Shown here: positions 1 to 7,083 of the stretch, in pieces
Layout of the letters: each line of letters starts with the position of its first letter
How positions within the stretch are numbered: the stretch's first letter is position 1
Source: SIG565 sp045647785
Lineage (GTDB): Bacteria > Bacillota > Clostridia > Oscillospirales > Acutalibacteraceae
DNA length: 30,699 nt
Reading direction: 5' to 3'
Assembly (NCBI GenBank): GCA_045647785.1
Contig: JAZRMU010000038.1
Coordinates: forward strand, 1-30,699
Translations under genes and position numbers: made by a program
The notes under the pieces: model-generated
Databases searched by the model: none
What the model was told of the DNA's origin: nothing
The model's input: the letters and a program-made list of their open reading frames with translations, nothing else

Positions 1-673
1 GTGATGATAATACGAGTTTTATTTGATTAGTCTGCTTTAAATTGGGCATATTTGCAACAAAACAGAGCAATGTCAATCGCTGAAGCTTCATATATTTTTC
101 AGGGCTAAACTTCTCTTGCAAACTATTGTATGCCATTGCGAGTTCGTCACTTTTTTTCTTATCATCCTTCAGCAAGTGAGCAGCTTCGTTATAGTTCATT
201 TTCTGCGTGTCTTTAATGGATATTGATTGACCGATACCAATATATCTTTCAACTCTTTCAGGATATTTTGCAACATAACTGGCACCAAGTAATGAACCGT
301 AAGAATGTCCCATAATGACTATTTTGTTTTTCTTGAAACGGTTACATAAATAATTAACAAGTGCATCAACATCTTTAATGGCTTGTCCAAAATCTGCTGA
401 CTCATTTTTAGGGTCAATATGTTTGTTCTTATAATATGTTCTGCCACAACCCCTTTGGTCCCACGAAACATATGTAAAGTCCTCAGTTATCTCCTTGGCA
501 AATTCATATGTAAAGAAAGCATCTGGATTCGCAGGTCCACCATGAAGGTTTAGAATAATAGGGTTATTAATATCTTTTCCTCTAATAAAAACATACTGGT
601 TATGCCCATTTATGTTTACATATAGCTTTTCATCTATTCCACCGGAAGAAAGTATTCTGTATTTCCTTTTCAC
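1..673 (-). CDS. Alpha/beta hydrolase, proline iminopeptidase-like (partial, 3' end off window)
   Basis: Reading the minus strand from a GTG at 673 gives about 224 open codons that leave the window at position 1, so the C-terminus is missing. The protein has the alpha/beta-hydrolase order of an oxyanion-hole motif LHGGP, then a WDQRGCGRT segment, then the nucleophile elbow GHSYGS with its central serine. This matches the S33 proline iminopeptidase/alpha-beta hydrolase family, which cleaves N-terminal residues from small peptides or hydrolyses esters. The Asp and His of the triad would lie beyond the window. A GGAGGA ribosome site sits about 8 bases before the GTG. The gene is AT-rich with many ATA, AGA and TTT codons, unlike the neighbours, which suggests transfer. 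The exact substrate cannot be told. Confidence 0.85.
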   Translation of the reverse strand, partial: MKRKYRILSSGGIDEKLYVNINGHNQYVFIRGKDINNPIILNLHGGPANPDAFFTYEFAKEITEDFTYVSWDQRGCGRTYYKNKHIDPKNESADFGQAIKDVDALVNYLCNRFKKNKIVIMGHSYGSLLGASYVAKYPERVERYIGIGQSISIKDTQKMNYNEAAHLLKDDKKKSDELAMAYNSLQEKFSPEKYMKLQRLTLLCFVANMPNLKQTNQIKLVLSS

Positions 674-761
674 CCTTGCATTCCTCCATTTACTTCAATA
701 CCATAGTGTGTAAACTTCAAAGTTTCTGTTTCCTACAAATTCTTATTTATCGGTTAGTTGT

Positions 762-770
762 ATTATAGCA
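762..770 (-). promoter_or_regulatory. Extended -10 promoter for the hydrolase
   Basis: On the minus strand a TGCTATAAT block (TG-n-TATAAT, -10 hexamer at 762-767) lies about 90 bases before the hydrolase GTG. There is no good -35 hexamer at 17 bases, which is acceptable for an extended -10 promoter. The AT-rich stretch upstream could serve as an UP element. Confidence 0.5.
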
Positions 771-797
771 TAACTTGACTAACAAATAAAGAGAATA

Positions 798-834
798 TAA
801 AAAAACACCCACAGTTTTAAAAACTACAGGTGTC
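798..834 (-). terminator. Intrinsic terminator after the histidine phosphatase gene
   Basis: Read on the minus strand, ACACC (829-833) pairs with GGTGT (805-809), with a second inner pairing of AGTTTT and AAAACT, and the hairpin is followed by seven T. It lies 80 bases after the stop of the phosphatase gene and would end the pduL-hemW-phosphatase operon before the AT-rich hydrolase promoter. Confidence 0.7.
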
Positions 835-844
835 TTCATATTTT

Positions 845-869
845 GTTGTACTGTCCTTTAGAGTACAAC
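845..869. repeat. 8-bp perfect inverted repeat in the 674-913 intergenic region
   Basis: GTTGTACT (845-852) and AGTACAAC (862-869) form a perfect 8-bp stem with a 9-base loop. Downstream on the plus strand are a GGGGC and a T-rich run (882-891). A third small hairpin, AACCT/AGGTT, lies near 894-911. Together with the terminator at 798-834 these fill the 240-base gene-free stretch between the foreign-looking hydrolase and the core operon. It may be a back-to-back terminator or the remnant of an element end. Confidence 0.5.
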
Positions 870-913
870 CCTTATGGGGCTTTCTTTTTTTATAACCTAT
901 TTCCAAAGGTTTT

Positions 914-1516
914 TTATATTATATCAACAACCTCAACGGCGCCTGTTCTGCCGTAGATAGAAGGGTCAACTAAAATTGTGTAACCTCTGCCGTTTTCGGT
1001 GGCCCACTCGGTCAAATGTCTGCGGGGCAGGGCACAGGCAGCAAGCAGCGTCATAATGGTACCTCCGTGCATAATGGCGGCGGTTTCGTGAATACCGCTG
1101 TTCATCATATCCCTCACAATTTCATTGAGGGCGAGCGCTAAACGCTTGGCAAATTCGGTGTTGTCCTCACCGTTTGGTGCATCACCTCTGCGACCCGAGG
1201 TCCAGTCAAGGTAGGCGGGGTCGATTTCAAGCTCAAGTGCTGTTTTTCCCTCAAAATCGCCGAAATCATATTCGCGCAGATTTTCGATAATATGGGGGGT
1301 GTTATCGGGGAACAAAATGTTGGCCGTTTGGCGGCAGCGCAGCATTGGGCTGCAATAAAGTCGCTCGATAAACGGGTATTCAAGATTTTCCTTGAGAAGT
1401 CGGAGCTCCTTTACACCCTCGGGGGTTACAGGCAGGTCGGTGCGACCGATATACTGTCCTTTTATATTGCCATCGGTAAGACCGTGGCGGATTAAATGAA
1501 TTCTGTAGGTTCTCAT
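914..1516 (-). CDS. Histidine phosphatase family protein (phosphoglycerate mutase/CobC-like)
   Basis: This 200-residue protein belongs to the histidine phosphatase (phosphoglycerate mutase-like) superfamily. The N-terminal HLIRHGLTDGN carries the phospho-accepting His of the RHG motif, and a second conserved His sits in IMHGGT near residue 150. QYIGRTDLPVT and the REYDFGDFEG segment are typical of the GpmB/alpha-ribazole phosphatase branch. Members dephosphorylate small metabolites such as alpha-ribazole phosphate or sugar phosphates. There is no cobalamin gene nearby, so the substrate is open. It starts at ATG 1516, one base after the hemW stop, and is the last gene of a pduL-hemW-phosphatase run. 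Confidence 0.85.
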   Translation of the reverse strand: MRTYRIHLIRHGLTDGNIKGQYIGRTDLPVTPEGVKELRLLKENLEYPFIERLYCSPMLRCRQTANILFPDNTPHIIENLREYDFGDFEGKTALELEIDPAYLDWTSGRRGDAPNGEDNTEFAKRLALALNEIVRDMMNSGIHETAAIMHGGTIMTLLAACALPRRHLTEWATENGRGYTILVDPSIYGRTGAVEVVDII

Positions 1517-1517
1517 A

Positions 1518-2624
1518 CTATAGTTCCTCTATAAAATAATTTATAACGGCGTTTGAAACGAGCATTCCCTCATCGGTCAGACTTATTCTATCGCCGTTTA
1601 TATCGCAAATACCGCTTGTTTTTAGCTGCTCTGCCTTTTTAAGAATAACCTCCGGTAAATCGCTGCCTGTTTTTTTCTTGTATTCTGCAGCAGAAATACC
1701 CTTTTTTAGACGCAGCCCCAGCATTATATATTCGTCTTTTCCGCCTCCCTCACCGTCGTGCACGGGGGTGGGACACTCGATATAACTGTTTATATCGGCG
1801 GGGTAGTAAAAGCGTTTCCCAAAAAGGAAGGAGTGCGCCGCAGGACCGAGCCCTAAATATTCCCGCCCCTCCCAATAAGCCGAGTTATGGCGCGAATACA
1901 TATTTTCTTTTGAAAAATTGGAAATCTCGTAGTGCTCAAAGCCGCCCTGTTCAAGCGCTCGGCAAAGCATTAAATATTGCTCGCTCACAGCATCGTCATC
2001 GGGCAGCTGCGGGCGAGAGGTGCAAAGCGGTGTGCCTTCCTCAAGCTTTAAAATATATGCTGAAATGTGCGCTACATCAAGCGATAAGGCAAAATCTATA
2101 CTGTTTTTAAGGCTTTGCTCGGTACTGTCGGGCAGCCCAAGCATCAAGTCAACCGAAATGTTAGAAATGCCATTTTCCCGAAGCGTGGCGACAGCATTTA
2201 TCACATCGCTGTTATTATGCCGCCTGCCGAGTGCTGCAAGTTCAGCCTCGTTAGCCGACTGAACACCGAGCGACACGCGGTTGCAGCCCGCGCGAGAAAG
2301 CAAGGGTGCGGTGTATGCGTAATCATCGGCGGGATTGCCCTCAACCGTAATTTCGGCATCGGGAAGCACATTAAAGCACCTATTAACTGCCGATAAAATT
2401 CGGCTTAAGCGTTCGCCGCCAAGCGTAGTCGGAGTTCCGCCGCCTATATAAACCGAAAAAATGGGGCGTGAAAGCTCCGCACCCCATTTTTCAATCTCAC
2501 TTATAAGCCTTTTAAGATAGGCGTCTTTTTGTTGCTCGCCGCACTTAAAGGAATAAAAATTGCAGTAGGAGCATTTAGACTCGCAAAACGGTATATGAAT
2601 GTAAAGACCGATTCCGTTAGTCAA
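1518..2624 (-). CDS. hemW: Radical SAM heme chaperone HemW
   Basis: HemW is a HemN-like radical SAM protein that binds heme and hands it to target proteins; many were once annotated as oxygen-independent coproporphyrinogen oxidase. The cluster motif CESKCSYC gives Cys14, Cys18 and Cys21 for the [4Fe-4S] centre, followed by the SAM-binding GGGTPT. The C-terminal HemN domain is present, and the total of 368 residues is normal. I chose the TTG at 2624, which overlaps the pduL stop by 8 bases. The open frame extends upstream to an ATG at 2693, but that would add a hydrophobic N-terminus not seen in the family and overlap pduL by 77 bases. The AGGT about 8 bases before the TTG is a modest ribosome site, and coupling to pduL is likely. 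Confidence 0.88.
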   Translation of the reverse strand: MTNGIGLYIHIPFCESKCSYCNFYSFKCGEQQKDAYLKRLISEIEKWGAELSRPIFSVYIGGGTPTTLGGERLSRILSAVNRCFNVLPDAEITVEGNPADDYAYTAPLLSRAGCNRVSLGVQSANEAELAALGRRHNNSDVINAVATLRENGISNISVDLMLGLPDSTEQSLKNSIDFALSLDVAHISAYILKLEEGTPLCTSRPQLPDDDAVSEQYLMLCRALEQGGFEHYEISNFSKENMYSRHNSAYWEGREYLGLGPAAHSFLFGKRFYYPADINSYIECPTPVHDGEGGGKDEYIMLGLRLKKGISAAEYKKKTGSDLPEVILKKAEQLKTSGICDINGDRISLTDEGMLVSNAVINYFIEEL

Positions 2625-3192
2625 GAATAATACCTGTGCAGCTGCCGGGAATAGCAGCAGCGTTAGCCTCATCGGTATCGAGGTGCATTGCAAGTGCGTA
2701 AGAGTCGTTCACGCGTGCAACAACATCCTCAAATATTAAAGCTCTGCCCTCGGTGGGGATTTTAACCGATACAATCTGCTTATCGGTGATGCCGTATTTC
2801 TCACCGTCAGCAACGGTCATGTGAATATGACGCTTTGCAGCGATAACGCCCTCTTGAAGCTCAACCTCGCCGCAAGGACCAACTAATTTGCAAGCACCGC
2901 TATCCTTAATATCGCCCGACTCGCGAATAGGAGCCTTAACGCCGATAGAGCGTGCATCGGTAAGAGATAACTCAACCTGTGTAGAGGGTCTGCAGGGACC
3001 TAAAATAGAAACGCCTGCAAGCTCCTTCTTGGGGCCTACAACTGTAACGCGCTCTTCACAAGCGAACTGACCGGGCTGTGATAAATCTTTTTTGGGAGTG
3101 AGCTTGTAGCCCTTGCCAAAAAGGGTCTCAAGGTCAGCTTCGCTAACATGCACATGGCGAGCTGAAATTTCAACTAAAACTGTCTTTTCCAT
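2617..3192 (-). CDS. pduL: Phosphate propanoyltransferase/phosphotransacylase PduL
   Basis: PduL moves an acyl group between CoA and phosphate. In Clostridia lacking a microcompartment it often serves as the phosphotransacetylase that pairs with acetate kinase. The 191-residue protein shows the two-half PduL layout: SARHVHVSEADLE near residue 9 and KRHIHMTVADG near residue 120, each giving zinc-binding His residues, plus a HLDTDEANA near the C-terminus. It lacks the N-terminal encapsulation peptide of microcompartment PduL, consistent with a cytosolic enzyme. The AAGGAG ribosome site lies just before ATG 3192. No acetate kinase gene is in view. It leads the operon with hemW and the histidine phosphatase. 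Confidence 0.9.
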   Translation of the reverse strand: MEKTVLVEISARHVHVSEADLETLFGKGYKLTPKKDLSQPGQFACEERVTVVGPKKELAGVSILGPCRPSTQVELSLTDARSIGVKAPIRESGDIKDSGACKLVGPCGEVELQEGVIAAKRHIHMTVADGEKYGITDKQIVSVKIPTEGRALIFEDVVARVNDSYALAMHLDTDEANAAAIPGSCTGIILD

Positions 3193-3227
3193 AATTCATT
3201 CTCCTTTAGAGTTAATTTTATATATTC

Positions 3228-3255
3228 ATTATACAACATTTTTTCAAAAATTCAA
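3228..3255 (-). promoter_or_regulatory. Sigma-A type promoter for the pduL operon
   Basis: On the minus strand TTGAAT (3250-3255) and a perfect TATAAT (3228-3233) are separated by 16 bases and sit about 35 bases before the pduL start. Confidence 0.7.
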
Positions 3256-3272
3256 TAGAAAAGACTGAAATA

Positions 3273-3767
3273 TTATTCCATATAAAACTTATCTTCTTTC
3301 CATTTTAGAGGGTTTGTATCGATATAATTCCATATTTCCCTATAATCGTTTTCTCCGCGAATTATATGGTCGTGGAAGGAAAACTGCCAGAGTTTTTGGT
3401 TTGGTTTTATCAAATGGCATTTACGGGTTGTTATTGATTTAAACGTGCAAATAACATCCGATAATGTAGGGCAGGGGCTTGCTCCTGCCGTTTCGTTTTG
3501 TATTATGATTATTACGTGGATATGGTTGGGCATTATAACATATTTATCTATTTTAATATTTTCATATCTGTTTTCTAAATCTAATAATTCTTTCTCGGCA
3601 ATTTCACCGAAAGGGCGCAATACATTTGCGGCAGGAGCAAGCCCCTGCCCTACGATGTTTGAAAATATATTTTTGCGATTATGAGCGCATATTGTTATAA
3701 AATAATATCCGTTCCCGCTGTAATCATAATTTTTAAGCCTTGTCGGTTTCCTTTTAGGTAATTCCAT
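3273..3767 (-). CDS. REP-associated tyrosine transposase (RayT, Y1/IS200-like)
   Basis: This 164-residue protein is a Y1 HUH single-strand transposase of the REP-associated (RayT) group, which recognises short palindromic repeats. Seen are GYYFITICAHNR near residue 20, the HUH motif MPNHIHVII (His82, His84) and the C-terminal HDHIIRGENDYREIWNYI..NPLKW block that holds the catalytic Tyr (142 or 148). It looks intact. Two loops, around residues 39-47 and 94-101, are encoded by a 25-base repeat and its exact inverted copy, so the gene carries repeats of the kind such proteins act on. It starts at ATG 3767. It is a lone gene between pduL and the ferredoxin gene, with no terminal inverted repeats or partner gene. 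Confidence 0.88.
   Translation of the reverse strand: MELPKRKPTRLKNYDYSGNGYYFITICAHNRKNIFSNIVGQGLAPAANVLRPFGEIAEKELLDLENRYENIKIDKYVIMPNHIHVIIIIQNETAGASPCPTLSDVICTFKSITTRKCHLIKPNQKLWQFSFHDHIIRGENDYREIWNYIDTNPLKWKEDKFYME
3466..3490 (+). repeat. REP-like palindromic repeat, copy 1, inside RayT
   Basis: This 25-base unit folds as GGCAGGGGC/GCTCCTGCC around a TT centre with one G-U pair. Its exact reverse complement is at 3629-3653. It encodes the loop GASPCPT of the RayT protein. Confidence 0.8.
3629..3653 (-). repeat. REP-like palindromic repeat, inverted copy 2, inside RayT
   Basis: This is the exact reverse complement of 3466-3490 over all 25 bases. On the coding strand it encodes VGQGLAPA in the RayT protein. 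The two copies flank the 138-base segment that encodes the HUH motif. Confidence 0.8.
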
Positions 3768-3802
3768 ATTATCACCATAGATATTTTAACATATTCAAGG
3801 CA

Positions 3803-3833
3803 AAAAATAAAGGGCTCTGAAAATGAGCCCTTT
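3803..3833 (-). terminator. Intrinsic terminator of the ferredoxin gene
   Basis: On the minus strand AAAGGGCTC (3825-3833) pairs with GAGCCCTTT (3809-3817), followed by ATTTTTT. It lies 33 bases past the ferredoxin stop and would insulate RayT from ferredoxin transcription. Confidence 0.85.
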
Positions 3834-3865
3834 AAATGTTTTATATTGCGATATTATGTACTGAA

Positions 3866-4036
3866 TTAGTCCTCAACAATTGCCTCAACAGGGCAGCCGG
3901 ATGCACAAGCACCGCAATCGATGCAAGCGTCAGCATCGATAACGAAACGCTCATCACCTTCAGAAATTGCCTCTACAGGGCAGTTAGCTGCACAAGCACC
4001 ACAGCTGATGCATTCCTCTGTAATTTTGTAAGCCAT
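3866..4036 (-). CDS. 2[4Fe-4S] clostridial-type ferredoxin
   Basis: This 56-residue protein is too short for many gene finders but unmistakable. It carries two repeats of the CxxCxxCxxxCP cluster motif: CISCGACAANCPVEAI and CIDCGACASGCPVEAI. Each repeat supplies three ligands to one [4Fe-4S] cluster and one to the other. It acts as a soluble low-potential electron carrier in fermentative metabolism. The start is ATG 4036 with a strong GGAGGTG site 9 bases upstream, and the length is normal for the family. It has its own promoter (4093-4121) and terminator (3803-3833), so it is a single-gene unit downstream of ricT. Confidence 0.97.
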   Translation of the reverse strand: MAYKITEECISCGACAANCPVEAISEGDERFVIDADACIDCGACASGCPVEAIVED

Positions 4037-4092
4037 TCAAACACACCTCCAAATTAATAGTGCGTGGATTAAATTTTCATCCCACTAAAAGT

Positions 4093-4121
4093 ATTGTAGC
4101 AAGTAATACTGAAAAAATCAA
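4093..4121 (-). promoter_or_regulatory. Sigma-A type promoter for the ferredoxin gene
   Basis: On the minus strand TTGATT (4116-4121), a 17-base spacer and TACAAT (4093-4098) with an upstream TGC (extended -10) lie about 57 bases before the ATG. Confidence 0.75.
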
Positions 4122-4141
4122 GTATTATTTTTTTGCCGTTT

Positions 4142-4993
4142 CTATTGTTCACTCTGCTCGTCGGGCTTTTTGCCCTTCTTTTTGCCGCGGGAGAGCAATT
4201 TCACATCGCGGCGATTTAATTTCACGGGGAATTCAGCATCCTCAAATTTCACCATAAGATTACCAGTTATGAGGTTAACATCGGTAACTGTGCCAACCTT
4301 GCCAGTGGCTGTTTTAACGGTGGAATTAACGCCGGGAGTTGTGGAAATTAAATGCTCGTAGGCGTCCTGCTCGTATTTTAAGCAGCACATAAGTCTACCG
4401 CACGAGCCCGAAATTTTGGTGGGGTTAAGTGATAAGCCCTGCTCCTTTGCCATTTTGATTGAAACCGGCTGAAAGTCGCTTAAAAATCTTGAGCAGCAGA
4501 ATGCCTGACCGCAAAGACCTATACCTCCAAGCATTTTAGCCTCATCGCGAACGCCGATTTGGCGGAGTTCAATTCTTGTGTGGAAGCGGGCAGCAAGCTC
4601 TTTAACGAGCTCGCGGAAGTCAACTCTGCCTTCACTAGTGAAATAGAAAATAATTTTGCTGCCGTCAAATGAATACTCAACCCTCGTTAAGTCCATCTTA
4701 AGACCCAGCTTTTCTATCATTTTCACGCATTCGTCAAATGCCTCGTTCTCTTTTTTGCGGTTGGCCTGAATGCGGGCGATATCGCGCTCATCTGCAATTC
4801 GGATAACGCGTTTTAAGGGTGCGGTGATTTTATTGTCGGGAACAGTATGGTTACCTTGATACACGAGACCGCACTCAACTCCTCTGGAGGTTTCAACAAC
4901 GGCATAATCGCCGTCTTTAAGCACCTTGTCCTCGGGGTCGAAATAATAGATGCGACCATCCTGCTTGAATTTTATAGAAACAACCTTTGTCAT
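4142..4993 (-). CDS. ricT: PSP1-domain protein RicT (YaaT), RNase Y regulator
   Basis: RicT/YaaT is a PSP1-domain protein that, in Bacillus, joins RicA and RicF to steer RNase Y mRNA processing and supports sporulation, competence and biofilm formation. The 283-residue protein shows the diagnostic Cys-rich core: GLCGQAFCCSRF (Cys161, 166, 167) and SGSCGRLMCCLKYE (Cys198, 203, 204), which supports an Fe-S cluster. The tail is short and Lys/Glu-rich. It starts at ATG 4993, nine bases after the holB stop, in the usual Firmicutes holB-yaaT pairing. No ricA or ricF lies nearby. No convincing terminator follows it, so some reading into the ferredoxin gene is possible. Confidence 0.93.
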   Translation of the reverse strand: MTKVVSIKFKQDGRIYYFDPEDKVLKDGDYAVVETSRGVECGLVYQGNHTVPDNKITAPLKRVIRIADERDIARIQANRKKENEAFDECVKMIEKLGLKMDLTRVEYSFDGSKIIFYFTSEGRVDFRELVKELAARFHTRIELRQIGVRDEAKMLGGIGLCGQAFCCSRFLSDFQPVSIKMAKEQGLSLNPTKISGSCGRLMCCLKYEQDAYEHLISTTPGVNSTVKTATGKVGTVTDVNLITGNLMVKFEDAEFPVKLNRRDVKLLSRGKKKGKKPDEQSEQ

Positions 4994-5002
4994 AGTTCCT
5001 CC

Positions 5003-5920
5003 TTAACTGATATTAGCTATAAGTGTTGTGAAAAATAATGTTAAGTTTATATTTGTGGATAATAAAGCTTCCATTTCGGAAACGGTATCGTAAATTTTTA
5101 TAAGACCTTTAAGAAACGGCGCGTTTGCTGTGTTTTCTCTGATTTTTTCTGCGGTCAGAATTTTAAGCTCGCTTATAAATTCGCTTGCCCTTGCACGGTC
5201 CTTTTCCATAGGCTTCAAGCGCAGCAGCAAGGATAGAGAAGGTTCATTTTCGAGCAGCGCGTTCAAAAAATCTGCCGCAACAGCGCCCTTTTCACTTCGG
5301 CGGCGACCGAGTGCGGTCAGCGCCTTGCCGATATTATTATGTGAAGCATTAAGCGCCGATATAATCTCGCTTTCCTTTTTATCGGTATGCTCAAGCAGGT
5401 ATTCAAGTGCCTCGCGGCTTTCGGGTGGGTAAAGTGTAAAGGTTACACAGCGCGAAAGCACGGTGTCGAGCAGTCGGTTTGCCGATTCGCAGATAAGTAT
5501 AAACATAATGTTCTGCGGCGGCTCCTCTATGATTTTGAGCAGAGCGTTCTGTGATACCTCGGATAAAAAATCTGCCTTATCAATTATGAAAATTTTCATA
5601 CCGCCATAGTGCGGCTTCACAAACGAGTCCGAGCGAATTTTTCTTACCTGCGCGGCATTCAGTGCCTTTTTCTTTTCCTCGGGGACTACAGGCTGAATAT
5701 CGGGGTGATTGCCGCTTTCGCACAGTTTGCAGCTGCGGCACTCGCCGCAGGGGCGATTTTCCCCCTCACACATAGCCGCTTTTGCGATAAACCTTGCCAG
5801 CGTGTGCTTGCCCGTGCCCTCGTCGCCGTCAATAATAATGGCGTGGGGCAGGTGAGAATCCTTTATTAAATTGTTCAGGGATTCCTTAACGCGGGAGTTT
5901 CCTGCAAGGCAGCTTATCAT
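5003..5920 (-). CDS. holB: DNA polymerase III delta' subunit
   Basis: This clamp-loader subunit helps open and load the beta sliding clamp at replication forks. The 305-residue protein has a Walker A-like GDEGTGKHT (residues 32-40), a Cys-rich zinc-binding stretch (Cys51, 58, 61, 64, 67), the LLKIIEEPP segment typical of the delta'/tau family, and an SRC sensor motif. Retention of an intact GxGK loop is usual in Firmicutes delta'. ATG 5920 overlaps the trpS stop by four bases (ATGA), implying translational coupling. The ricT gene follows after nine bases. Confidence 0.92.
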   Translation of the reverse strand: MISCLAGNSRVKESLNNLIKDSHLPHAIIIDGDEGTGKHTLARFIAKAAMCEGENRPCGECRSCKLCESGNHPDIQPVVPEEKKKALNAAQVRKIRSDSFVKPHYGGMKIFIIDKADFLSEVSQNALLKIIEEPPQNIMFILICESANRLLDTVLSRCVTFTLYPPESREALEYLLEHTDKKESEIISALNASHNNIGKALTALGRRRSEKGAVAADFLNALLENEPSLSLLLRLKPMEKDRARASEFISELKILTAEKIRENTANAPFLKGLIKIYDTVSEMEALLSTNINLTLFFTTLIANIS

Positions 5921-6912
5921 AAAACAAAGCCTACCTTTTTCATAACCTTTGAGAGCGTTCTGTTAGCGGTGTAGGCAGCGCGTTCGGCACCTACACGGTA
6001 TATATTCTCAAGCTGCTTTTTGTCGGCAATAAAGGTGTCGTATTTCTCTTTAATCGGGCGCAGCTCCTCGGCTACAGCCTCGCCGACTGCACACTTGAAG
6101 TCGCCATATCCGCGACCGTCAAACTCTTTTTCAATTTCCTCGGCGGTCTTGCCGGTAACAGCGGAGTAAATACCGATAAGGTTATTAATTCCTGCCTTAT
6201 TTTCTCCGATACATACCTTCATATCGCTATCGGTAACGGCGCGCTTGAATTTGCGCATAATATCATCCTTGCTATCGAGTATAGCAACCCAAGCGTTGAT
6301 GTTCTCATCCGATTTCGACATCTTTTTGGTGGGGTCCTGAAGCGACATAACGCGAGCACCTGTTTTCGGAATGTAGGGCTCGGGAATTGTGAAAACATCG
6401 CCATAAACACCGTTGAAGCGAACGGCGATATCTCGAGCGATTTCAAGGTGCTGCTTCTGGTCTGCTCCAACGGGAACAAGGTCAGGCTTATAAAGCAGAA
6501 TATCGGCAGCCATAAGCACAGGGTAGGTGAAAAGACCTGCGTTTACATTATCGGCGTGGCGCAGCGACTTTTCCTTAAACTGTGTCATTCGGGATAATTC
6601 GCCAAACTGTGTATAGCAAGAGAGAATCCACGAAAGCTGCGAGTGTGCAGCAACATGCGACTGCACAAAAAGGGTGTGCTGCTCGGGGTCGATACCAAGC
6701 GCTAAAAGCAAAGCAGCGGTAGAATAAATCTGCTGACGGAGCTTTGCGGGGTCTTGGCGTACTGTTATTGCGTGCAGATCGGCAACCGCAAAGGTGCATT
6801 CGAATTCCTCTTGCATATTTTTCCAATTTTTAAGCGCACCCAAATAGTTGCCAAGGGTGAGCATACCGCTCGGCTGAATGCAGCTTAAAACCTTTTTCTT
6901 TTCGTTCTCCAT
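5917..6912 (-). CDS. trpS: Tryptophanyl-tRNA synthetase
   Basis: This class I synthetase charges tRNA-Trp with tryptophan. The 331-residue length is normal. The HIGH-like signature appears as TLGNYLGA (residues 19-26) after QPSG, and KMSKS lies at residues 197-201 after GARVMSLQDP. GGGAGGAG precedes ATG 6912 at good distance. The leader between promoter and ATG is only about 30 bases, too short for a T-box, so tRNA-sensing control is not evident here. It leads the trpS-holB-ricT operon. Confidence 0.96.
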   Translation of the reverse strand: MENEKKKVLSCIQPSGMLTLGNYLGALKNWKNMQEEFECTFAVADLHAITVRQDPAKLRQQIYSTAALLLALGIDPEQHTLFVQSHVAAHSQLSWILSCYTQFGELSRMTQFKEKSLRHADNVNAGLFTYPVLMAADILLYKPDLVPVGADQKQHLEIARDIAVRFNGVYGDVFTIPEPYIPKTGARVMSLQDPTKKMSKSDENINAWVAILDSKDDIMRKFKRAVTDSDMKVCIGENKAGINNLIGIYSAVTGKTAEEIEKEFDGRGYGDFKCAVGEAVAEELRPIKEKYDTFIADKKQLENIYRVGAERAAYTANRTLSKVMKKVGFVL

Positions 6913-6947
6913 ATATAAAACTCCTCCCGAAGCATATTATCCATTAC

Positions 6948-6976
6948 ATTTTACCACATTTTTAGCGTTTCGGCAA
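6948..6976 (-). promoter_or_regulatory. Sigma-A type promoter for trpS-holB-ricT
   Basis: On the minus strand TTGCCG (6971-6976), a 17-base spacer and TAAAAT (6948-6953) lie about 36 bases before the trpS ATG. Confidence 0.7.
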
Positions 6977-7020
6977 GGTTTAATTAATATTAAATTATAT
7001 AAATTTATTTTGAGTATTCC

Positions 7021-7049
7021 TTGCAAAAAAACCTAGAAAGTGTTAAAAT
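7021..7049 (+). promoter_or_regulatory. Sigma-A type promoter for the recJ-relA operon
   Basis: TTGCAA (7021-7026), a 17-base spacer and TAAAAT (7044-7049) lie 34 bases before the recJ ATG. It is divergent from the trpS promoter, with an AT-rich 44-base segment between them. Confidence 0.7.
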
Positions 7050-7083
7050 AAAATATAATATACTTTAAAATGGGGTGAATAGC

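Noticed and set aside
3836..4057. Plus-strand open frame opposite the ferredoxin gene
   Set aside because: It is the complement of a clear 2[4Fe-4S] ferredoxin and resembles no protein.
6913..6947. T-box riboswitch before trpS
   Set aside because: The distance from the promoter to the ATG is only about 35 bases, far too short for a T-box.
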